DNA of 64,000 nt from Trinickia diaoshuihuensis. GTDB lineage: Bacteria; Pseudomonadota; Gammaproteobacteria; Burkholderiales; Burkholderiaceae. Under the pieces are notes generated by a model. That model was not told where the DNA came from and made no database searches. It saw only the letters and a program-made list of their open reading frames with translations. Of this stretch, positions 49,664 to 58,850 are shown piece after piece. Numbering within the stretch: position 1 is the stretch's first letter; every line of letters starts with the position of its first letter. The stretch is taken from NCBI RefSeq assembly GCF_003390925.1, contig NZ_QUBS01000089.1, forward strand, positions 124,001 through 188,000. The letters are read 5' to 3'. A program made the translations under genes and the position numbers.

Positions 49664-50011
49664 CTAGTCGCGCTCTTGCACGCAAACCCACGGCGAGACG
49701 ACGACAGCCCAAAGCTTCGGATCGCGCGAGGCGAAATCGGCCGCGGTTTCCGCTTGCATTCGCTCGACGAGGCCGGCGGAAAGCCATTGCGTCACCTGCG
49801 CGGCGTCGTCCTCGGCAATCGCCGCGGCGACCGTGACGAGGTCCATGTCCCGTGCGACGCGCAGCAGCATGCCGCGCGCGAAAAAACGCTCCAGCTCGGG
49901 CCAGGCGATCTGCGCCGTTTCGGCGAGCAACTTGAGGTACAGCGGGCTTTGGCCGGGTTGGCCGGTTTCGGCGGGGCGCTCGGGGGAGGTCATGGCGATG
50001 GCAGGGTTCAT
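49664..50011 (-). CDS. DUF2288-family protein
   Basis: 115 residues from ATG at 50011; ATG at 49993 is an alternative. Family sequence LYLKLLAETAQIAWPELERFFARGMLLRVA and LDLV-like MDLVTVAAAIAEDDAAQVTQWL. Small soluble protein conserved in proteobacteria; function not known. Divergent from cytochrome b561 with about 110 bp between. Confidence 0.8.
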   Translation of the reverse strand: MNPAIAMTSPERPAETGQPGQSPLYLKLLAETAQIAWPELERFFARGMLLRVARDMDLVTVAAAIAEDDAAQVTQWLSAGLVERMQAETAADFASRDPKLWAVVVSPWVCVQERD

Positions 50012-50120
50012 GCTCGGGGTCGTCACTATAAACCATCGCGGCATCGGCCCGCGCCGCCGCCCCGCGGTGCCGCGTTACAATCGCCGCGCCCTTTCGATTC
50101 AGTCCAGTCACGAGGTGATC

Positions 50121-50651
50121 ATGTCAGGCGCCGTTGCCGTTTCGAAATACGACCCGTTTGCCCGCTTGCTTCATTGGCTCATCGTGCTGTTGCTCGTCGC
50201 GCAGTACGTCGTCGCATGGACGATGCCGGAGATTCATCGCGGCACGCGGCCCGAGGGCCTCATCGTCGTGCACCTGGACTTGGGTGCGTTCATCATCGCG
50301 GTCATGATCGTGCGCGTGTTGTGGCGCATCGCGCGCAAGGAACCCGATGTCGTCGAAGGCACGCCCTTCACGCGCGGCGTGGCCTATTTGACGCATGGTC
50401 TGCTTTATCTGCTCCTTATCGTCCAGCCCCTCATGGGGTGGGCCAACGCCTCCTCGCGCGGCTGGCAGGTGACGCTCGCCGGCATCGATTTGCCCGCGCT
50501 CTCGGCCAAAGGCTCGGCACTCGGTCACACCCTCGGCGATGCGCATCGGCTCCTCGCATGGGGCATGCTCGTGCTGATCGGCCTGCATGTTTTGGCGGCG
50601 CTCTACCATCACTTCGTTTTGCACGATCGCGTGTTGCGCCGCATGGCATAA
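50121..50651 (+). CDS. Cytochrome b561
   Basis: 176 residues with four hydrophobic segments and His residues placed as haem ligands in b561 proteins (FARLLHWLIVLLL, VHLDLGAFI, THGLLYLLL, GLHVLAALYHHF). Inner-membrane di-haem protein that moves electrons from quinol to periplasmic acceptors or superoxide. ATG at 50121 has GAGGTGATC upstream. Single gene. Confidence 0.92.
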   Translation: MSGAVAVSKYDPFARLLHWLIVLLLVAQYVVAWTMPEIHRGTRPEGLIVVHLDLGAFIIAVMIVRVLWRIARKEPDVVEGTPFTRGVAYLTHGLLYLLLIVQPLMGWANASSRGWQVTLAGIDLPALSAKGSALGHTLGDAHRLLAWGMLVLIGLHVLAALYHHFVLHDRVLRRMA

Positions 50652-50698
50652 CGTACGCGCGAGCCACTCGGCGCGGCCGCCAATTCGCTAGCGTGCGT

Positions 50699-52327
50699 TC
50701 AACCGAGTGCGCGCAAGTCGCGCCGCACGATCTTGCCCGTGGCGGTCATCGGCAGGCTATCGACGAAGGCGACGGCGCGCGGGTATTCGTGCGCCGCCAG
50801 CCGGGTGCGCACGTGATCTTGAATCTCGCTGACGAGCGTGTCGCTGGGTTCGTACCCGGCGTTCAGGACGATGAACGCTTTGACGATTTCCGTGCGCGTC
50901 GCGTCAGGCACGCCGACCACGGCGGCCATGCGCACGGCCGGATGCCCGAGCAGACAGTCCTCGATCGGTCCGGGGCCGATCCGATAGCCGGCGCTCGTGA
51001 TGACGTCGTCGTTGCGTCCGACGAAGCGAATGAAGCCGTCGGCATCCATGACGCCGATGTCGCCCGTGACGAGATAGTCGCCCGCGAATTTTTCTCGCGT
51101 TGCCTCGAGATTGCGCCAGTACCCGAGGAACATGACCGGGTCGGGTGCGCGGATGCCGATATTGCCTTCGGTGCCGATCGGTAAGACGCGGCCCGCATCG
51201 TCGACGATCTCGACGCGATGGCCCGGCACCGCCTTGCCGATCGAGCCGATGCGCGGCTCGAACAGCGCGGCGCACGAACTGACGACGACATTGCATTCCG
51301 TCTGCCCATAGAACTCGTTGAGCGTGACGCCGAGGGCGTCGCGCCCCCATTCGATCAATTCCTCGCCGAGCGATTCGCCGCCGCTCGATACCGCGACGAG
51401 CGAGAGGTTATGCCGCTCGCGGGGACGCTCGACCGTGCGCAGCATTTTGAGCGCCGTGGGCGGCAAGAACGCATGCGAGACTTGGTGCCGTGCCATCAAG
51501 TCGAACGCGGCGTCGGCGTCGAACTTCTCGAAGCGGCGGGCCAGCACGGGAATGCCGTGGTGCCAGGCGGGCAGCAGCACGTCGAGCAGCCCGCCGATCC
51601 ACGCCCAGTCGGCCGGCGTCCACATGAGCCGCGCGTTCTCCGGGAAGAACGCTTGCGGCATCTCGACGCCCGGCAGATGCCCGAGCAGCACGCGATGGGC
51701 GTGCAGCGCACCCTTCGGCTTGCCTGTGGTGCCCGAGGTATAGATGATGACGGCGGGGTCGTCGGCGCGCGTATCCACGGGTTCGAGCACGCGCACCTCA
51801 TGTTCGAGCGATGACCACAGCGGCAGCGCACCGGCCGCTCGCAAGGTCTCGTGCTCGCCGTCGATGCAGTAGATCGTCTTCAACTGCGGCAGCGAAGCGC
51901 GAATCTGTTCGATCTTTTGCAAGCCGGCCGTATCGGTGACGAGCGCGACGGCGCCGCTATCGGCCAGGCGGTACTGCAAAGCCTCGACACCGAACAGCGC
52001 GAACAAGGGCACGGCGATTGCGCCGAGCTTATAGGCGGCCAGATGCGCGAGCGCCGTCTCGGGCGCTTGCGGCAAGAAGATGCCTACGCGTTCGCCGCGC
52101 GTCACGCCGTGCCGCGCGAAGCTATGGGCCAGTTGATTCGAAAGCGCCTTGAGCTCGTCGAAGCTGTAGCGCAGCACCATGCCGTCGCGCCGTTCGTAGA
52201 CGAGGGCGGGGCGGTGGGTGCCGTCGGCCCATTTATCGCAGGCGTCGACGCCGATGTTGTAGTGCTCGGGGATGCGCCATGTAAAGCCGGCGACGAGCGA
52301 TTCATAGCTGTTGGTGCGGGCAAGCAT
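50699..52327 (-). CDS. Acyl-CoA synthetase (AMP-forming)
   Basis: 542 residues, ANL superfamily. P-loop-like motif YTSGTTGKPKGALH, A5 GQTE region (NEFYGQTECNVV), A7 TGDIGVMD, A8 GRNDDVITSAGYRIGPGPIE, and catalytic Lys in TATGKIVRRDL. Closest to acetyl/medium-chain acyl-CoA synthetases. Activates a carboxylic acid to its CoA ester; which acid is unknown. Preceded by an AT-rich gap of 430 bp. Confidence 0.92.
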   Translation of the reverse strand: MLARTNSYESLVAGFTWRIPEHYNIGVDACDKWADGTHRPALVYERRDGMVLRYSFDELKALSNQLAHSFARHGVTRGERVGIFLPQAPETALAHLAAYKLGAIAVPLFALFGVEALQYRLADSGAVALVTDTAGLQKIEQIRASLPQLKTIYCIDGEHETLRAAGALPLWSSLEHEVRVLEPVDTRADDPAVIIYTSGTTGKPKGALHAHRVLLGHLPGVEMPQAFFPENARLMWTPADWAWIGGLLDVLLPAWHHGIPVLARRFEKFDADAAFDLMARHQVSHAFLPPTALKMLRTVERPRERHNLSLVAVSSGGESLGEELIEWGRDALGVTLNEFYGQTECNVVVSSCAALFEPRIGSIGKAVPGHRVEIVDDAGRVLPIGTEGNIGIRAPDPVMFLGYWRNLEATREKFAGDYLVTGDIGVMDADGFIRFVGRNDDVITSAGYRIGPGPIEDCLLGHPAVRMAAVVGVPDATRTEIVKAFIVLNAGYEPSDTLVSEIQDHVRTRLAAHEYPRAVAFVDSLPMTATGKIVRRDLRALG

Positions 52328-52757
52328 GCCGTGTCTCCTTCAATCCTCTTATCTTCGGTCGACCCAATCAATTCATCGAAAAAAATCGACAAAAATACAG
52401 AACAATTGCGAATCGATCGATTATGTCAGGTGATAGGCGGCTAATCACCCGACGAACCGTAATTGAAGATATCGCTCTTCATCCCCTGTCGGTTGGCCTT
52501 TCCCGCTGGCTGACTCGGGTTTTCACTAACGACATGACGGCCAATTGCCGAGCGAGGCCCTATTTCTATGACATTATCTCTGCACTATGTGCCAATTGCC
52601 GCTCTTTTTGCAATAAACCGATTGTGCATGTATTGCGAAATCGGTAAATTTGTAATCGGCGCATGGCGAACCGGTCCTTTGCCTCACTGCGCCGAACCCC
52701 CGTTGGCCCGGCTCGTCCGGGCCTCTTTTTTTGCGGAGCGGCGCATTGGCCTTTACT
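52328..52757. other. AT-rich intergenic region, candidate small RNA locus
   Basis: 430 bp with no convincing gene. It is more AT-rich than its surroundings. GCCAATTGCCG occurs twice (52540-52550 and 52591-52601), GAAG-N8-CTTC forms a small hairpin near 52460, and a good plus-strand terminator ends it at 52732 though no plus-strand gene lies upstream. A plus-strand small RNA is the simplest reading; no clear promoter was found. The left 100 bp also serve as the acyl-CoA synthetase promoter region. Confidence 0.45.
52705..52732 (+). terminator. Orphan rho-independent terminator
   Basis: GGCCCGG-CTCGT-CCGGGCC followed by TC and seven T residues, on the plus strand only. The genes on both sides are on the minus strand. 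Confidence 0.82.
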
Positions 52758-53471
52758 TTAACGCGACGGCAGATAGCGTGAAGGGTCGATCGATCGTCCG
52801 CCGTAGCGCAATTCGAAGTGAAGGGCGACGCGGTCGTTGTCCGTATCGCCCATCTCCGCGATCTTCTGACCTTGCGTCACGCGCTCGCCTTCCTTCACGA
52901 ACAGCGTTCGATTGTGCGCATACGCTGTTAGGAAATCGCCCTCGTGTTTGACGATGAGCAAGTTGCCGTATCCACGTAAGCCGTTGCCCGCATAGACGAC
53001 CGTACCCGGTGCGGCCGCAACGATCGGCGTGCCCGCCGTGTTGGCGATGTCGATGCCTTTGTAGTTGACGCCGTCGAACCCGTGCACGAGCTTGCCCGTG
53101 GTGGGCCATATGAGCGAGATCCCGTTGGCGGGCGCGGCCGCGCCTGGCGCCGCGCCGGTGCTCGTTGCGTTGCTGGTCCCGGGCGAGGCCGAAGCCGTGC
53201 CCGGGGCCGTACGAACCGGGGCGCCCGCCGCCGCTTTCGAGCCCGGCGGCGCAACGCGCAGCACTTGACCTACTTCGATCGAATCGGGATTCGTCAAATT
53301 GTTCCAGCGGACGATGCTTTGAACCGACTCGTGATTCGCGCGCGCGATCTTGCTGACCGTGTCGCCGCGCTCGACGCGATAATACCCAGGCCCGACCGGC
53401 GCCGACCCGCATGCGGCCAGCACCGCCCCCAGCGGCACGCACGCGAGCCGCATCATTGTTTTGCGCAACAT
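52758..53471 (-). CDS. NlpD/ActS-like lipoprotein with LysM and degenerate LytM domains
   Basis: 237 residues from ATG at 53471. Lipobox VLAAC (Cys21), LysM domain residues about 29-75 ([14 protein letters not shown]), a Thr/Ala/Pro linker, then an M23/LytM domain (about 130-235). The first zinc His is replaced (NYKGIDI, usually HxGxDI in active enzymes), matching E. coli NlpD, so it probably activates an amidase (AmiC type) rather than cutting peptidoglycan. Outer-membrane anchored. The usual nlpD neighbours pcm and rpoS are absent, so this may be a second paralogue. Confidence 0.87.
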   Translation of the reverse strand: MLRKTMMRLACVPLGAVLAACGSAPVGPGYYRVERGDTVSKIARANHESVQSIVRWNNLTNPDSIEVGQVLRVAPPGSKAAAGAPVRTAPGTASASPGTSNATSTGAAPGAAAPANGISLIWPTTGKLVHGFDGVNYKGIDIANTAGTPIVAAAPGTVVYAGNGLRGYGNLLIVKHEGDFLTAYAHNRTLFVKEGERVTQGQKIAEMGDTDNDRVALHFELRYGGRSIDPSRYLPSR

Positions 53472-53611
53472 TGAACCTCGCTTGACGCTTTCAAACGCGC
53501 CGCCGCGCCGAAATGGCGACGCGGCGGACAAACGCCCGATTGTAACGGCGCTCAGCGTACGAATGTGCGTAAATGCGGCAAATCGGACCGGCGCTCGCGA
53601 GCGCGGACCGG

Positions 53612-54520
53612 TCAGTCGAGTCCGGTGACCCGCATCGCAAGCGACGCCGTCTCGACGCGGCCGGGCTCCAGCCAGCGCAGGCCGAGCCCGTTATGAATCG
53701 CGTCGGGCAGCCCGAGCCAAGGCTCGACGCAGTAAAAATCGGAGCCGTCGGCTTCGGTCCAGGTCGTGACCGCGTACCAGGGCACCGAGCCTTCGCGGTC
53801 GAGGTCGATCTCGATGCGCCGGCGCAGCGCCGGACACTCGAGCCGAACCGGCGCCTCCGGAATGCCTTGCAGGCAGTGAAAGCGATCGTGAATCAGCGGA
53901 TCGCTGAGCGCATAGCGCGCGGCACCCGGCTCCGGGGCACTGATCGAACCGTCCTCGAGTTGACGGCGGCGTTCGGTGGGCGGCAACGCGAGCGTGGTTT
54001 CGCCGCGCAGCGTGTGCGGCAATGCGAAATAGAAGTGGTGTCCGGCGTAATAGGGTAGCGGCGTATCGCTCAAATTCGTGGTGCTCAGCGTCACGTCGAG
54101 CGTGTGCGTATCGACCAGCCGGTACGACGCTTCGAAGCGGAACGCGAACGGATACTGCGCGCGCGTCGCCTCGGTGTCGGTCAGCGTCATGCGCACGCCG
54201 CGGCCGTCGGCATCCACCTCGCAGGCGAACGGCAAATCGCGCGCGAAGCCGTGCACGGGCAGCGTGCGTACGACGCCTTGCGCGTCGCGCCACTCGCCGA
54301 GGCGGCCATCGACGCGATGCCGCCCGAGGAACGGGAATAACAGCGGATTGCCGCCGCGCACGCGAGGCACGTTGCTCCAATCGGGCGCCTCGGGCCAATG
54401 GATGATGAGGTCGTCGCCGATGCGCCAACTGAGCAGTCGTCCGCCCAATTGCGGTGCAAGCTGAAGGCGCGAGGCGCCGTACGCGATATCGACGAGGGCG
54501 GGCGGCAAGGAATCGGTCAT
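53612..54520 (-). CDS. Aldose 1-epimerase family protein
   Basis: 302 residues, galactose-mutarotase-like beta-sandwich. Features: [38 protein letters not shown] with the catalytic-type His, [12 protein letters not shown] with the second His, and the acidic [12 protein letters not shown] near 275 supplying Glu. Interconverts sugar anomers; the specific sugar is not known. Stands alone. Confidence 0.9.
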   Translation of the reverse strand: MTDSLPPALVDIAYGASRLQLAPQLGGRLLSWRIGDDLIIHWPEAPDWSNVPRVRGGNPLLFPFLGRHRVDGRLGEWRDAQGVVRTLPVHGFARDLPFACEVDADGRGVRMTLTDTEATRAQYPFAFRFEASYRLVDTHTLDVTLSTTNLSDTPLPYYAGHHFYFALPHTLRGETTLALPPTERRRQLEDGSISAPEPGAARYALSDPLIHDRFHCLQGIPEAPVRLECPALRRRIEIDLDREGSVPWYAVTTWTEADGSDFYCVEPWLGLPDAIHNGLGLRWLEPGRVETASLAMRVTGLD

Positions 54521-54794
54521 GATGGACGGTATTCGATGAGGTTCAAAAGGTGGCGCTCGATGCTTGGAAAGCCCGCACCATGGCCGCGGGCGACATGCGA
54601 TTGTGCCTCGGGATCGCGTCGGGAAAAACCCTGGTGGGGAAATTGCCGCTTCCGAGGGCAGGCGCCCAGGCGCATAATGGCTTCGCCTGCGGATATTTTG
54701 TCTTTTTCAGCCGTGGCGCGACCCGTGTCGCACCGGGCCGCCGCTGTCGCCGCCGTCCGCTGAAGCGTCAACCGCAAACCGTTCCGGAGCCATC
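54521..54794. other. Intergenic region upstream of a 28-residue reading frame
   Basis: About 270 bp. CGCATAATGG near 54671 resembles a -10 region, but no matching -35 is seen. GCGACCCGTGTCGC near 54718 makes a small palindrome. No gene can be supported. Confidence 0.35.
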
Positions 54795-54881
54795 ATGGAT
54801 CTCGCCATGGCAATGGGCCTTTCGCTGTTCGGCATCTTCGCCGGCAGCACGGTCTTCTTCTTTTACCGCCTCCCGCGCTGA
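54795..54881 (+). CDS. 28-residue small membrane protein
   Basis: Reads MDLAMAMGLSLFGIFAGSTV and continues with FFFYRLPR; a single hydrophobic helix with a positive C-terminal end, the pattern of many bacterial small membrane proteins. GGAG is 7 nt before the ATG. Lies alone between the epimerase and the Aer-like receptor. I know no named family for it; support is from the ribosome-binding site, the start and the hydrophobic profile only. Confidence 0.5.
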   Translation: MDLAMAMGLSLFGIFAGSTVFFFYRLPR

Positions 54882-55042
54882 CCGGCGCGTTCGCCGGTGC
54901 GCCCCCGCGCGGCCTGAGCCGCGCCGCGTCGGTTCGATCCCACGGTTTAACGTTTGCCCACGCCCGCCGCGCGTCGGCTTGACGTACGTCAAACTGACGC
55001 AGCGCCTGTTTTCGTATCGTGGGAGGGTTAATCGAACCGTCC

Positions 55043-56641
55043 ATGATCATGACCGAGAACCAGCACACGGCGGGCGGGGATTATCACTTGTCCGCACGGG
55101 ACGTGACGATCTCCCGCATCGATACGACGGGGCGCATCGTCTACGTCAACGAAGCATTCATCAAGAGCAGCGGCTATACGCGCGAAGAACTGACGGGGCA
55201 GCCGCAAAGCATCGTCCGCCATCCGGACATGCCGCGCGAGGTATTCCGCGACCTGTGGCATACGATCGAGCACGATCAGCCGTGGACCGGCCTGCTGAAA
55301 AACCAGCGCAAGAACGGCCAGGCCTATTGGGTCGTGGCCAACGTCACGCCCGTATTCGAACACGGCAGAAAGGTCGGGTACATGGCCGTGCGCACGAAGC
55401 CCACGGACGAGCAAGTCGACGAGGCCGAGTCGCTCTACGAGATACTTAGAAATCCTAACGATGGGCGCATGCGACTGTCGGGCGGCGAGGTGAGGCGAAC
55501 GGGCGCGCGCGGCGCCGTCGATCGCGTCATGAGGTTGCCCGTCGCGCTGCGCGTGTGGGGCGTCATGGCGCTCTTGATGGCGCTGTTCGGATTGCAATTC
55601 GCCGCGACGACGCATTCGTTCGTGCCGGGCCTGTCGGCGCAAACGCTCGGTGCGGTGCTGGCCGGGCTCGGCGTCGCCACGGCGGCCGTGACGGGCCTTT
55701 ATCTGATGCGCGAAGTGCTCGCGCCGCTCAAGGCGCTCAACGATAGTGCTCGCGATGTGCTCTGCGGCCATATCCAAGCGCTCTTTCCCGAGCGCGGCGA
55801 CGCGCAGGCCAGGCGGCTCGCGCGCATGCTCAATCAGATGAATGCGAAGCTGATCGGTATTTTGATCGACGCGAAAGTCTCGATCGACGTCATCGAGCGC
55901 GCGACGCAGGAGTTCGCGAACGGTACCGCCGATCTCGCCAACCGCACCGACGAGCAGGCGAGCGCCATCGAGCAGACGACGGCGAGCCTCGCGGAGATCA
56001 CCGAAACCGCCGAGCGCAATGCGATCGGGGCGGAGCGTGCGAATGCGACGGGCCACGAGACGGCCGAATCGGCGGAAAGCGCGGCGCGCGAAGTGCAACG
56101 AACGGTGGAAGTGATGGCGCAGGTGCGCGATCACTCGCGCAAGATCGCCGAGATCACCTCGATGATCGACGGCATCGCCTTCCAAACGAACATCATCGCA
56201 CTGAACGCCTCGGTCGAGGCCGCGCGCGCCGGCCAGTACGGCCGCGGTTTCGCGGTCGTCGCCACCGAGGTGCGCAACCTAGCGCAACGCGCGGCGGGCG
56301 CGGCCAGGGAGATCAAGGATCTCGTCGAAACTTCGCTCGACACGGTCACGGCGGCGACGCAAACGGCGAGCCGGGCTGGGGAAACGATGAACACGGTCGA
56401 GCAATTCGTGACCCGGCTCACGGCGACGCTCGACGAGATCGTGCTGGCCAGCCGCGGGCAGAGCGCGCAGATCGCGCAGATCAACGAGGCCGTCGGGCAG
56501 GTCTCGGAGATCACGCAACGTAATGCCGCGCTCGTCGAACAATCGGCAGCCGCGTCGATGGGATTGCGCCAACAGACCCAATCGCTCGAATCGGCCGTGA
56601 GCGTTTTTCACCTTGCCGGGGAGGCGGCGCACGCGCCGTAA
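55043..56641 (+). CDS. PAS-domain methyl-accepting chemotaxis protein (Aer-like)
   Basis: 532 residues from ATG at 55043; GTG at 55019 and ATG at 55049 are alternatives. PAS domain residues about 12-115 (FIKSSGYTREEL, VRHPDMPREVFRDLW, KNGQAYWVVANVTPV) of the redox/oxygen-sensing type, a paired hydrophobic region (about 165-215), then the signalling domain with tip GIAFQTNIIALNASVEAARAG. Architecture matches Aer, the energy-taxis receptor with FAD-PAS. The end overlaps the convergent serine hydrolase gene by 34 bp. Confidence 0.92.
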   Translation: MIMTENQHTAGGDYHLSARDVTISRIDTTGRIVYVNEAFIKSSGYTREELTGQPQSIVRHPDMPREVFRDLWHTIEHDQPWTGLLKNQRKNGQAYWVVANVTPVFEHGRKVGYMAVRTKPTDEQVDEAESLYEILRNPNDGRMRLSGGEVRRTGARGAVDRVMRLPVALRVWGVMALLMALFGLQFAATTHSFVPGLSAQTLGAVLAGLGVATAAVTGLYLMREVLAPLKALNDSARDVLCGHIQALFPERGDAQARRLARMLNQMNAKLIGILIDAKVSIDVIERATQEFANGTADLANRTDEQASAIEQTTASLAEITETAERNAIGAERANATGHETAESAESAAREVQRTVEVMAQVRDHSRKIAEITSMIDGIAFQTNIIALNASVEAARAGQYGRGFAVVATEVRNLAQRAAGAAREIKDLVETSLDTVTAATQTASRAGETMNTVEQFVTRLTATLDEIVLASRGQSAQIAQINEAVGQVSEITQRNAALVEQSAAASMGLRQQTQSLESAVSVFHLAGEAAHAP

Positions 56642-57846
56642 ACGGCGTCGCGCACATGCAGCGTGAAGGGACCGCACATCCCTTCGAACGCCGCATTCGT
56701 CAATGCGACGACGGTGAGTTCGGCCGACGGATCGACGAACCAACTGTGGCCGTAGACACCGCCCCATTGAATCGTGCCCTTGCTTTGGGGCGTGCAGTCT
56801 AGCGCGGGATCTTCGAGTACCGCCCAGCCGTAACCGAACCCCCAGCCCGGCCCCACGGTCTGCGCTTGCGCGCGCACATGAGGCTGCATCATGCGAGCGA
56901 TCGTCGCTGATTCGACGATTGGTGCGCCGCCCCGGCGAATCGTCTCGAACAACGTCAAGACATCGGGTGCGCTGCCGATCATGCCCGCTCCGCCCGAAGG
57001 GAACGCATGTGCCGCATACGCGCGCTGGGGCGAAAATTTCACGCAATGACCGATTTCCCGCGGCAAGCGCGCCGCAGTATCGCCGCTCATGCGCCGCGGC
57101 TCGGGCTGGGCGTCGACGTAGGGCACGACGAGCGGCGTACCCGGCGGCACGCCGAACGCGGCGCTGCGCATGCCGAGCGGACCGGTGACGAGGGTCTCGA
57201 TCGCCGCAGGCAACGACTGCCCGGTCACGCGTTCGATCACGGCACCGAGCACGTCGTAGGCGACCGAATAGCGATGCGCGGTGCCCGGCGCAAAGCCGAG
57301 CGGCGCTTGCGCGATGCGACGCACGTTTTCGTCGAGGTCGAAGTCGACGAGATCGAGGCCGTCGGAGATGCCCAGGCGATGGTAGAGGCCCTGCGTCGAG
57401 CCGGGCTCAGTGCGAAAGCCGTAATCGAGGCCGGCCGTATGCGTCAGTAAATGATGGACCGTGATGACGGGCTCTGCGCCGTCATCGCAGCGCGGCGTGA
57501 ACGAGGGCAGCCATCGCGTGAGCGGATCGTCGAGCGAAAGCGCGCCGCGCTCGGCGAGGGCTAGCGTGGCCAGTGCCACGATCGGCTTGGTGACCGAGGC
57601 GAGCCGAAAGCGGCTATCGATTTGCATCGGTAGTCCCGCTTCTCGATCGGCGAATCCGGCCGCGCGCGCATAAACGGGTTCGCCGCGGTGGGCAACGAGC
57701 ACGACGCCGCCCACGATGCGGCGCTCGTCGATGGCTGCATCGAGCGCATCGTCGAGCCGCGAGACCATCGCGGGGCGATCGATGATGCCGGCTTGCGAGG
57801 CGTCAGGAGCGGCGGTGGGGTGATCCAAGGCAGAGACTGATGACAT
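56608..57846 (-). CDS. Beta-lactamase-family serine hydrolase
   Basis: 412 residues from ATG at 57846. Class C/EstB-type fold: nucleophile S84 in S-x-x-K (SVTK, K87), Tyr193 in YSVAYDVLG at the second motif, and HSW (YGHSWFVD) near 373 in place of KTG. No signal peptide is visible. Probably an esterase or peptidase rather than an antibiotic-inactivating enzyme. Divergent from the LysR gene at 57932. Its 3' end overlaps that of the Aer-like gene by 34 bp on the other strand. Confidence 0.88.
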   Translation of the reverse strand: MSSVSALDHPTAAPDASQAGIIDRPAMVSRLDDALDAAIDERRIVGGVVLVAHRGEPVYARAAGFADREAGLPMQIDSRFRLASVTKPIVALATLALAERGALSLDDPLTRWLPSFTPRCDDGAEPVITVHHLLTHTAGLDYGFRTEPGSTQGLYHRLGISDGLDLVDFDLDENVRRIAQAPLGFAPGTAHRYSVAYDVLGAVIERVTGQSLPAAIETLVTGPLGMRSAAFGVPPGTPLVVPYVDAQPEPRRMSGDTAARLPREIGHCVKFSPQRAYAAHAFPSGGAGMIGSAPDVLTLFETIRRGGAPIVESATIARMMQPHVRAQAQTVGPGWGFGYGWAVLEDPALDCTPQSKGTIQWGGVYGHSWFVDPSAELTVVALTNAAFEGMCGPFTLHVRDAVYGACAASPAR

Positions 57847-57931
57847 GAGCGGGCCTTTCAAAAAAGGTCGAGACGTCCGTCAATCTAGCGCTTCCACAGC
57901 GTAAGAAAAAGTCTGTTATGGTTGATGCGCC

Positions 57932-58846
57932 ATGAAGAAAAACTTAACGATAAAACCCGAGCCGCTCGGCGGGCTCACTGCGTTTCGCGCGGTGGCGGAG
58001 GCGGGCAGCTTCCGCGCGGCGGCCGACCGGCTCGGCATCAGCGCGTCGGCCGTATCGCAAAGCGTCCATGCGCTCGAAGCTCGCCTGGGCGTCGCGCTGT
58101 TCAATCGAACGAGCCGCACCGTCTCGCTCAGCGAAGCGGGGCGCTTTTTGCTCGAGCACGTCGATCCGTCGCTGGCCCGCATCGAAGCCGCAATGCAGCG
58201 GCTGCGCGAAGGCGATGCCCAGCCGTCGGGGCTGCTAAGGATCAACCTCTCGCGGCTCGCCAATACGCTGTTCGTGAAGCCGCGTCTGCCCGAGTTTCTC
58301 GCGCGTTATCCGCGTGTCGACCTCGAGCTCTACACGGACGATACGCTGGCCGACGTGGTGGGCGGCGGCTTCGATGCGGGGATTCGTCCCGGACGCCATC
58401 TCGCGCAAGACATGATCGCCTTGCCGCTCGATCGCGGACTGCGCCGAGCGGTGGTCGGCGCGCCGTCATACCTCGAGCGTCATGGTGTCCCCAAGACCTT
58501 GGCCGATCTTGCCCGGCACGATTGCATTCGTTTCCGCCTGCCCGGCTCGGGGCGCATCTACCCGTGGCAGTTCAGCGAACGCGGCAAGGCGTTGCAGCTC
58601 GATGTCAAAGGCCGGCTCGTATTCATCGACGACGACCTGTGCCGGGAATCGGCGCGGGCGGGGCTCGGCCTCGCACAGCAATTCGAGGCGGCGATCGCGG
58701 ACGATCTGGCCGCGCGGCGGCTCGTGCCGGTCCTCGAAGCGTACGCGCCGCCGCCGATCCGGTTTTATATCTACTTCCCGAAGCGGGACTATCAGCCGCT
58801 GAAATTGCGCGCGTTCGTCGATTTTCTACGCGAGCCATTGCGTTAG
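57932..58846 (+). CDS. LysR-family regulator
   Basis: 304 residues. Winged helix residues about 12-75 (GGLTAFRAVAEAGSFRAAADRLGISASAVSQSVHALE) and an effector domain of the CrgA/DsdC-like type. Divergent from the serine hydrolase gene with 85 bp between, so it probably regulates it. The stop is 4 bp from the 3' end of ilvA on the opposite strand. Confidence 0.92.
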   Translation: MKKNLTIKPEPLGGLTAFRAVAEAGSFRAAADRLGISASAVSQSVHALEARLGVALFNRTSRTVSLSEAGRFLLEHVDPSLARIEAAMQRLREGDAQPSGLLRINLSRLANTLFVKPRLPEFLARYPRVDLELYTDDTLADVVGGGFDAGIRPGRHLAQDMIALPLDRGLRRAVVGAPSYLERHGVPKTLADLARHDCIRFRLPGSGRIYPWQFSERGKALQLDVKGRLVFIDDDLCRESARAGLGLAQQFEAAIADDLAARRLVPVLEAYAPPPIRFYIYFPKRDYQPLKLRAFVDFLREPLR

Positions 58847-58850
58847 CCCT

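Noticed and set aside
54940-54970. GGTTCGATCCC resembling a tRNA T-arm
   Set aside because: The flanks do not pair and there is no D-arm or anticodon arm.
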